Source of the DNA: Planctomycetaceae bacterium
GTDB taxonomy: Bacteria > Planctomycetota > Phycisphaerae > SM23-33
Direction of reading: 5' to 3'
Assembly: GCA_039680605.1 (NCBI GenBank)
Contig: JBDKTA010000022.1
Span: forward strand, 62,001-126,000
Length of the DNA: 64,000 nt
Part shown: piece by piece, positions 58,031 through 64,000 of the stretch
Position numbering within the stretch: position 1 is the first letter of the stretch
Layout of the letters: each line of letters starts with the position of its first letter
Position numbers and translations under genes: made by a program
The notes under the pieces: model-generated
What the model saw: only the letters and a program-made list of their open reading frames with translations
Told to the model about the DNA's origin: nothing
The model's database searches: none

Positions 58031-60115
58031 CTAATGGCTTCCGTACGTATCGGGCGCGCTGCCCAGGGCCCGGAAGTATTTTACCATGCTGCCCAACTGC
58101 TCGGGGGTGACCAGGTTCTGCGGGTCGCCATTCAGCGAGGCTTCGTCGAGGCGGCTGAGCCAGTCCAAGTCGTCGCTGCGCTGCGACCAGCCCGACAGCG
58201 CCGCCAGGCGCACCCGCCAGTCCTGCGTCCACAAATCGAAGCTGCTGTTGTTGAAAACCTTCGCCTGCGCGGCCGTCAGCGTGCCGCCCAGGGGGTTGGG
58301 GTTCTGGAACTGCCCGCTCCAGATGCGCGTGTCGTTGCCCCACTGCGCCACGCCCAGAAACTGGAAGTATCGCCGGCGGTACGCGCCTTCGCTGTCGGAG
58401 GCCTCGGGCGGGTCGGCGGGCACGTAGTCGCCGTCGGAGCGGTCCAGCAGCATCGGGGCCGGCAGGGAATCGAAGGCGTCCCAGTTGCACGGGTCGGAGA
58501 TCTCGATGTCGCCGCCGACGTCAATGCCGCCGAAGATGTACCACTGCACCACGTACACGTCCTGGTACGTCAACGGGCTGTTGGGGTCCGCCGGGTTTTC
58601 GCGCACCGGACGAATCCCGATCCCGGTGTCGTAGGTCGTCTGGTAGGTCCAGGTGTCTTTCCAGATGTGGTCGCAGATCTTCGGGGCCGTCCACTGCTCG
58701 GGGTCTACCCAACCGCCCGAGCGGATCGAGATGGGGTACTCGCCGTTGGTGCGGAAGGTGCCCGGCGTCATCCAGGCCGGGTCGTTGGGCGCTTTGGAGC
58801 TGACGACCTCGACCTTATAGAACAACGTCTGGCTGATGCGAACGTCCTGGCGGGCGGCTAGCGCGCGGCACTGCGCGTAGTCGACGATCCACTGGGGATA
58901 GTGGATCGTGCGAAGCTGCTTGGTCGCCGGGTCGCTGAACATGTACGTGAGCTTCTGACGGGCGATCGTGCTGTGATAGGCGGAAAAATAGCTGTCGGGC
59001 ACCTGCCCGGCGTGCAACTGCTGATGCCCGCCCTCGTCGTAGGAATAGCTGTCGTTGGCCCAGTTGCCCACGTGACGCATCGCCCAGTTGTACGGGCCAT
59101 ACGCCATGTACCCGATCAGGATGCTCCTGCCGCCCACCGTGTGCCCGCCGCTGCCGCCGCTGCGCTGAATGACCGACGAGCCGACCGAGCGCCCGCCGGG
59201 ATTGATGCTCCCGCTGCCCGAGCGAACCGAGGGCCCCGGCGTACCGGGCACAAACGTGCCCCCCTCGTGGCGGTACTGCGGGTCGCGCCATTTGTAAAGC
59301 CGCGCCCACGGACCCATGCGGTACTGGCTGGCGTCGGTCGAGCAGTCCGGGATCGCCCCGCCGTTGCCCCCGGTGGGCGAGTACACCACGCTCTGATTCA
59401 CCACGCCGGTTCGCCCTTCCATCACCGGGCGGAACGATGCCAACGTGCCCCGCACCGCCGGAAGGCGCGGCGCCACGGGCACCAGGGTGGAAACGTCGGC
59501 CTTGTTAGCCTTGCCGTACTCGACCGCGTTGGCCTGCGCCAGCGCCCCGGCCGAGGCGACGGTCGCCTGCGACATCTCGTCCAGCACGACGCTCGAACGC
59601 CAGAACCCCCCGTGAGGCAACGCGCCGGGCGTTCCGCGGATCGACCAGGTGGTCGCCGTGGCCATGTCGAATCCGCTGTTGTTCAGCGCGACGTCGGCGG
59701 CGCGCAGAATGTCCCGCTGGCGGATCATCCGGTTGTCGAGCGACTGGAGCCCCTGCGTGAGATACTGTCCACCCTGGGGCTCGTTGATGCCCCGCGCCAG
59801 TTGCCCCGCCAGGGACTGCTCCCACATGTCGATCTCGTCGGCCGACATCTTCGCCGCCAGCGGCAGGGCGTCCATCACCGGAACCATGGCGATGACCCGC
59901 GTCTGCTCGCAGTTGTTCATCGCCACGCAGTTCATGCTCCGCGCCATCCACCCCGCCCCGCTGACGGCCACGGCGTCGGCAGTGTTCTGAAGCGCCAGCC
60001 GCCGGTTGACCTGGTCGGCGACGTTGAAGACATAAAACACCAGCGCCGCCAGCAGCGTCATCGCCACCAGCGTCGCGACGAGGATCTGACCACCTTGTTT
60101 AGGGCGTGGTTTCAA
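58031..60115 (-). CDS. TadG-like Flp pilus assembly protein
   Basis: A 694-residue protein. It begins MKPRPKQGGQILVATLVAMT, the TadE/TadG-type GGQ start, with one hydrophobic segment (TLVAMTLLAALVFYVFNVAD). The next part, RRLALQNTADAVAVSGAGWMARSMN, is typical of TadG. A long periplasmic domain with many Gly, Ser and aromatic residues follows and has no recognised subdomain. TadG-like proteins are exported with the pilus machinery and may form part of the fibre base. The gene lies between the Ser/Thr kinase and a TadE-like gene in one operon. Confidence 0.85.
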   Translation of the reverse strand: MKPRPKQGGQILVATLVAMTLLAALVFYVFNVADQVNRRLALQNTADAVAVSGAGWMARSMNCVAMNNCEQTRVIAMVPVMDALPLAAKMSADEIDMWEQSLAGQLARGINEPQGGQYLTQGLQSLDNRMIRQRDILRAADVALNNSGFDMATATTWSIRGTPGALPHGGFWRSSVVLDEMSQATVASAGALAQANAVEYGKANKADVSTLVPVAPRLPAVRGTLASFRPVMEGRTGVVNQSVVYSPTGGNGGAIPDCSTDASQYRMGPWARLYKWRDPQYRHEGGTFVPGTPGPSVRSGSGSINPGGRSVGSSVIQRSGGSGGHTVGGRSILIGYMAYGPYNWAMRHVGNWANDSYSYDEGGHQQLHAGQVPDSYFSAYHSTIARQKLTYMFSDPATKQLRTIHYPQWIVDYAQCRALAARQDVRISQTLFYKVEVVSSKAPNDPAWMTPGTFRTNGEYPISIRSGGWVDPEQWTAPKICDHIWKDTWTYQTTYDTGIGIRPVRENPADPNSPLTYQDVYVVQWYIFGGIDVGGDIEISDPCNWDAFDSLPAPMLLDRSDGDYVPADPPEASDSEGAYRRRYFQFLGVAQWGNDTRIWSGQFQNPNPLGGTLTAAQAKVFNNSSFDLWTQDWRVRLAALSGWSQRSDDLDWLSRLDEASLNGDPQNLVTPEQLGSMVKYFRALGSAPDTYGSH

Positions 60116-60192
60116 AGCGGATTCTCACCTACAAAGTCTAACGCCGCCGGAAGGCGGAAATTCCAAAACACGCTTAAAAGATCAAATTGGCC

Positions 60193-60293
60193 GGGTGGCA
60201 TGGCGACACGCGTTGTTCAGCGGGTCGCCATTGCGGTGCGCTGAGCATCATGGCGACCCACAACAAACAGAACCGTGTGTCGCCATGCCACCC
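60193..60293. repeat. Nested inverted repeat GGGTGGCATGGCGACAC / GTGTCGCCATGCCACCC
   Basis: Outer 17-bp perfect arms lie at 60193-60209 and 60277-60293. Inner 10-bp perfect arms GGGTCGCCAT and ATGGCGACCC lie at 60222-60231 and 60250-60259. The structure is a smaller version of the nested palindrome at 47273. Confidence 0.88.
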
Positions 60294-60306
60294 CTCGCCA
60301 AAAACC

Positions 60307-60393
60307 TACCACGGAGACGCAGAGGGCTCTGAGGAGCGAACAAAGCCGGGAACAGTTTGTTTTAGCCTCAGTGGCCTCTGTGCCTCTGTGGTA
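60307..60393. repeat. CGCAGAG-family inverted pair
   Basis: Arms at 60307-60333 (ACCACGGAGACGCAGAGG type) and 60366-60393 (CCTCTGTGCCTCTGTGGT type) pair imperfectly. Together with the nested repeat at 60193 they fill the 301-bp gap between the kinase and the TadG-like gene. Confidence 0.75.
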
Positions 60394-60416
60394 TTCCTTC
60401 TGTTTAGTGCTTGTGA

Positions 60417-63128
60417 TCAAGGCGCCGGCTGTGGTTCCGACGCTTCCACCATCGCCTGGGCGTGGGCGATTTTTTCCTTCACGTCGGGCGTGTCCATCAC
60501 GTTCCTGGCCAGCTTGTAGTTGGCCAGGGCGGCTTTGAAGTCTCGCTTGTTCATCGCCTCTTCGCCCATGGCCATGAAACGGTCGTACTTGGTCTTGAGG
60601 ATCTGCTTGTTGACCTCGGCGCTGTTCTTGAGACGCTTGGCACGGTCGTAGGCCTCCAGCGCCCGGTTCCAGTCCTGGGCCGCCAGCGCCACCTCACCCT
60701 CGCGCATGGCGGCGCGGTAGTCCAGTTCGCGGCGCATGGCCTTCTGTCGCGTCTCGATGATCGTGTCGCGGTCGGACTTGATGGTCTTGGCCTTGTTGTA
60801 GGCCTCGATGGCCTGCTCGAGCTGGTCGGCCTTTTCCATCGCCTCGGCCTGGGCGTACTGGATGTTGAATCGGCAATCGGTGATGCGCGAGGTCAGGTAC
60901 GGATCGCGCTGGAGGGTGAGGGCTTCCTTGTACTTGTCCATGGCTGCGGACCAGTCGCGCTTGTCGAACAGCACGTCGGCCTCGCGGCGGGCGGTCTTGA
61001 ACTGGCGGTTCTTGACCCAGAGTTTCAGCAGGGCCGCCGCGTCGGGGTGCTCGGGGTACTTGGCCACCAGGTCCTGCAGTTGCTTGATGGCCTGATCGTG
61101 TTTGCCGTCGGCGTCGCTCTTCTTGGCTCGTTCGTAATCGAACGAGGCCTCCAGCACGCGAATACGCTGGACGTCGGCGGCGTCGTTGGTCAGGGCCACC
61201 GCCTGGCGAAGGAACTGGATCTCGCCGACGGGGTCGTTCTCTTTTCTGGCCTGGTCGATCTTGTCGCGCAGTTGAGCGATGTTGAGCGTGCTGGACAGGT
61301 CGGCGATCTTTTTTCGCAGGCTGTTGGCGGCCTCCTCACGCTCCGCCGCCGGCAGGACGTCCTGGGCGGTTTTGCCTTCGAGCATGGCCAGGGCCTGCTG
61401 ATAGGCGTCCTTGGCCTTGTCCCACCCATCCTTGTCCGTCGCCCGCGAGGCGATCTCCTTGCCCTTGGCGATGGCCTCCTGATATTCCTGGCGGAACTTG
61501 CCCACGGCGATGGCCGCATAGTGCCGGCTGAACTCGTCCTGCAGGCGCGCGTTCTCGGCGATCACCCGCCGATCCTGCTCGCCCAGGGCGTCCATCTGCT
61601 GGCGGGCCTCGACGAACTTGCCTTCGTCCAGCAGGGCCTTGGATTTGGCCAGTTGCTGGTGAAAGCTCTTGGCCGCCAGTCGCAGGTTGTCCAGGTCGGT
61701 TGTCTCCGTGCGCCCGCGCGTCCAGGCCAGCAGGGCGTCGTCCTCTTTGCCCGGTCCGGCCTGGATCGTTTCCAGGAGCTTCTTGGCCGCGTTCTGCGAG
61801 GCGGCGGCGGCGTCAAAATCCAGCTTCTCGATCGCCAGGTAGCCGCTGCACATGTGGACGTAGTAGCCGGATTTGGCCGCCTCGGAGCGCTCGCCGAAGT
61901 CGCGCTGGACTTTCTGGAACGCCGGAAGCGCCTCGGCGTACTTGCGGTCGCCATAGAAGTCCGCCGCCACCTTGTACGCGGCTTTGGCCTTTTGCCCGCG
62001 ATCGGAGTCTTTGTTCATGGTGACGATCGCCGTCATGATCGCCCCGATGACAACCATCCCGAATATCGCCCCGCCGACCATCAGCTTGGTCTTGAGCGGA
62101 AGGGGCTGGCGCGGCAGGGTCGCCGTCGCCGGACCGGCGGACGGTTCCGCCGCCGACGGGAGCGCAACCTCGACCGGCTCGGGCGATTCGGGCTCTTCGT
62201 CTTCATGCATGTCCGAGGCCACCGAGCCGACCGGCTCGACGCGCCCGCGGGTGGAGAACTTGCTCTTGATGGCGCGGCCGAGAACTTCCATCGACTCATA
62301 CCGCCCGGCGGGGTCTTTGGCCATCATGCCCGCGACGATCTGCGCCAGCACCGGGGGCACGGCGGGGTTGACCTCGTTGAGCGGCGGGGCCGAGACGCCC
62401 GCGCTGCCGTGCCACTTCATCCATCGCAGGCTCTCGGCGTGTTTGTCGCGGACAACGTCGGCGAAGACCTCGTCGAACCGCCGCCGCCCGGCCAGCATCT
62501 CGTACGCCACGAAGCCCAGCGAATACATGTCGACGCGCTCGTCGTTGATGCCTCCGCCCAGCAGCTCCGGGGCCATGTATTTCGTCGTGCCCAGCAGCAT
62601 CGAGGTGTTGCCGCTCTTGCGGGCGGCGACGCCGAAATCGGCCAGCTTCACCCGCAGCCCCTCGCCGATGAAGATGTTGGCCGGCTTGATGTCGCGGTGG
62701 ATGATGCCCGCAGCATGGACCGTGTGCAGCGCCGCGGCCAGCCGCCAGATGATCTGCAGCGCCGCCTTGACGGGCAGGCCTTCGCCCTGCTCGGCGAGCA
62801 CTTCCTCGAGCGTGCGCCCCGAGACGTACTCCATGACGATGAACAGCCCGCGCGGGTCCTCGATGAGTTCGTGAATGGTGACGATAGCCGGTTGTTCGGC
62901 GCCCAGGCGGGCGAGGGTTCGCGCCTCGTTGCGGAACCGCTCGAGGAAGGCGGGGTCTTCCGCCAGGTGGGAGGAGATCTGCTTGATCGCCACGTCGCGG
63001 TCCAGCAGCGGTTCGTGGGCTTTATAGAGGATGGCCTGGCCGCCGATGCGGATGCGGCTGACGATGGTGTACTTGCCGATCTGCGTTCCGGCGGGCAGGC
63101 CGACGCCCTCTTTGTTTTCCTGAACCAT
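60417..63128 (-). CDS. Membrane Ser/Thr protein kinase with a long helical C-terminal domain
   Basis: A 903-residue protein. Residues about 20-280 are a Hanks-type kinase: glycine-loop region RIRIGGQAILYKA, lysine in VAIKQI, catalytic loop IIHRDIKPANIF, DFGVAA and APELL. A linker with PEPVEVALPS follows. One transmembrane helix (LMVGGAIFGMVVIGAIMTAIV) lies near 350-372. The remaining 530 residues are charged, alpha-helical and repetitive, like TPR or coiled-coil arrays (AMDKYKEALTLQRDPY, AIEAYNKAKTIKS). It probably phosphorylates threonines that the nearby FHA domains read. AGGGA lies eight bases before the ATG. A terminator-like hairpin is just upstream. Confidence 0.9.
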   Translation of the reverse strand: MVQENKEGVGLPAGTQIGKYTIVSRIRIGGQAILYKAHEPLLDRDVAIKQISSHLAEDPAFLERFRNEARTLARLGAEQPAIVTIHELIEDPRGLFIVMEYVSGRTLEEVLAEQGEGLPVKAALQIIWRLAAALHTVHAAGIIHRDIKPANIFIGEGLRVKLADFGVAARKSGNTSMLLGTTKYMAPELLGGGINDERVDMYSLGFVAYEMLAGRRRFDEVFADVVRDKHAESLRWMKWHGSAGVSAPPLNEVNPAVPPVLAQIVAGMMAKDPAGRYESMEVLGRAIKSKFSTRGRVEPVGSVASDMHEDEEPESPEPVEVALPSAAEPSAGPATATLPRQPLPLKTKLMVGGAIFGMVVIGAIMTAIVTMNKDSDRGQKAKAAYKVAADFYGDRKYAEALPAFQKVQRDFGERSEAAKSGYYVHMCSGYLAIEKLDFDAAAASQNAAKKLLETIQAGPGKEDDALLAWTRGRTETTDLDNLRLAAKSFHQQLAKSKALLDEGKFVEARQQMDALGEQDRRVIAENARLQDEFSRHYAAIAVGKFRQEYQEAIAKGKEIASRATDKDGWDKAKDAYQQALAMLEGKTAQDVLPAAEREEAANSLRKKIADLSSTLNIAQLRDKIDQARKENDPVGEIQFLRQAVALTNDAADVQRIRVLEASFDYERAKKSDADGKHDQAIKQLQDLVAKYPEHPDAAALLKLWVKNRQFKTARREADVLFDKRDWSAAMDKYKEALTLQRDPYLTSRITDCRFNIQYAQAEAMEKADQLEQAIEAYNKAKTIKSDRDTIIETRQKAMRRELDYRAAMREGEVALAAQDWNRALEAYDRAKRLKNSAEVNKQILKTKYDRFMAMGEEAMNKRDFKAALANYKLARNVMDTPDVKEKIAHAQAMVEASEPQPAP

Positions 63129-63151
63129 GATCGCGATTCCCTGCTAACGGC

Positions 63152-63179
63152 AAAAAAGCCCCGGCGCATCCGGCGCCGG
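63152..63179 (-). terminator. Rho-independent terminator just upstream of the kinase gene
   Basis: On the minus strand CCGGCGC/GCGCCGG pairs around five bases (63179-63161) and is followed after GGC by six T (63157-63152). It lies only 24 bases before the kinase start, and about 230 bases after the preceding TadE-like gene. Confidence 0.7.
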
Positions 63180-63262
63180 TCAATTCCCTCTTAGTTTACA
63201 TCGGAGAACGATTCATCGCACGATACGTTTTCATCCCTCCGTCTGACTGAAGAATCAACAAC

Positions 63263-63357
63263 CGACGACGAGGACGAGGACGACGACGAGGACGAGGGAA
63301 CGTGATGGAGCGTTTCTTGTTTTCTCGTCGTCGTCCTCGTCCTCGTCGTCGTCCTCG
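63263..63357. repeat. GAC/GAG triplet inverted repeat
   Basis: A tract of GACGAC/GAGGAC triplets at 63263-63296 is matched by the complementary tract at 63323-63357, with a short AT-containing spacer. The stem would be about 33 bp. It lies in the 281-bp gap before the kinase gene. No coding is supported. Confidence 0.85.
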
Positions 63358-63409
63358 GTTTCTTCTGCTGCTTCAATCGAAACTTCAAACCTGCCTCTTC
63401 AGGCAAGCG

Positions 63410-63997
63410 TTACTCAAACGTATCCGGCGTGACGAAATCGGCCACCCCTTCGTTGGTGAGCACCTGTCTGGCGCGGATCACCAGGCCCAGTTCGCCGGCG
63501 CCGAAATCGAGGTTCTGGCGATTGTCCGAGTCCATCTTGGCGAACAACCACCCCGCGTACGGCACGGAGAGGTAGAACGTGTGCTGGACCGTCACGGCGA
63601 TATTTTCGTTGTCGGCGTAGAGGGTCTGCCGCCCGGCGGCGGGGTCGTCCAATTGGATCGAGGTATAGCGGTCGGCGTACTGGCGCTTGCGCGAGATGAT
63701 CTCGCCGATCCACGTCGGCGCCGCGGCGCCATATTCGTCAAACAGATTCGCCAGCGGCGCGTTGAGCTCGGCGTCGCGCGGGGGAAGGTCCGGGCTCGAA
63801 CACGAAACCGGCGTCACCGCCCACACCGCCGCGCGGCGAATGCGTTCGGTCTTGGCCGAGGGCGATAACCCAACAAAGTTGTGCGGTTCGTCGGCGCCGG
63901 CGTAGAGGGGCACGGTGACTACGGCCGTCCGCGCGGCGCAGTACGCCGCATAGTGTACGCAGACGTTGCCCACCATCAGCAGCGACGACTGGATCAT
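63410..63997 (-). CDS. TadE-family pseudopilin (5' end outside window)
   Basis: At least 195 residues remain up to the window edge. The visible part begins MIQSSLLMVGNVCVHYAAYC, which looks like the segment following a TadE N-terminal helix: AAYCAARTAVVTVP is the ARAAA-type part after the helix. The hydrophobic helix itself should lie beyond 64000. The rest is a soluble domain with ENIAVTVQHTFYLSVPYAGWLF. The gene lies before the kinase in the pilus operon. The exact start cannot be given. Confidence 0.7.
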   Translation of the reverse strand: MIQSSLLMVGNVCVHYAAYCAARTAVVTVPLYAGADEPHNFVGLSPSAKTERIRRAAVWAVTPVSCSSPDLPPRDAELNAPLANLFDEYGAAAPTWIGEIISRKRQYADRYTSIQLDDPAAGRQTLYADNENIAVTVQHTFYLSVPYAGWLFAKMDSDNRQNLDFGAGELGLVIRARQVLTNEGVADFVTPDTFE

Positions 63998-64000
63998 CAG

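Noticed and set aside
63191-63406. Small minus-strand frame rich in Ser, Arg and Thr
   Set aside because: It is only a translation of the GAC/GAG triplet repeat, with no start signal.

Overview
The window is GC-rich chromosomal DNA with short gaps, many 1-26 bp gene overlaps, long operons on the minus strand, and a dense set of small palindromic repeats at gene borders. The gene content (trimeric bifurcating [FeFe]-hydrogenase, Nfn, Tad pilus with FHA domains, GH57 glycogen enzymes) and the repeat families, including one whose translation reads VAQPFQAVATGSKACAT inside a gene, suggest an anaerobic Planctomycetes member, perhaps Phycisphaerae-like. That placement is an inference; no rRNA or tRNA gene was seen.

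Layout. 1-2353: phospholipid genes pgpA (cut by the edge) and pgsA, plus rimO. 2486-3269: two small genes, DUF2442 and YlbF-like. 3391-12889: a glycogen/alpha-glucan cluster with a GH57 hydrolase, glucan phosphorylase, an internally deleted GT4 protein, a GH57 branching enzyme, a GT4 with an unusual C-terminal domain, and a second GT4. 13059-14665: a DUF2934 protein and a RidA/chorismatase-like protein.

15058-32768 is the centrepiece. From one near-perfect promoter with a Rex operator (30250-30293) runs rex-hydC-hydB-hydA, a receiver, a kinase with an [FeFe]-hydrogenase-like sensor domain, a receiver-kinase hybrid, hydE, hydG, aspA and hydF. Divergently, under a second Rex box, lies nfnAB. 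Together these would supply an NAD(P)-linked electron-bifurcating hydrogenase, all three H-cluster maturases, an ammonia-producing aspartase, a candidate H2 or redox sensing module, and a transhydrogenase that balances NADH, NADPH and ferredoxin. HydB is fused to a GltD-like flavoprotein.

32953-34773: small accessory genes, including an orphan VapB antitoxin. 34886-37940: a six-hairpin glycosidase, GT4 and LmbE-type deacetylase operon. 38142-39296: an MFS transporter. 39310-43378: cobQ and a corrinoid-type ABC importer whose binding protein and permease are fused. 43506-47200: nnrD, larB, a GT2 and a YdjC/HpnK-type deacetylase. 47515-50167: a membrane-anchored thioredoxin-fold protein and a GT39-like transferase. 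50187-64000: a Tad/Flp pilus locus (two FHA proteins, TadC, TadB, TadA, CpaB, TadE/TadG-like pseudopilins) with a large Ser/Thr kinase.

The gene borders carry at least six families of inverted repeats: a 100-bp element present twice, a 160-bp nested palindrome, GCGGATT, CGCAGAG and GGGCGAGACGCCC families, and a 50-bp palindrome inserted inside a coding region.
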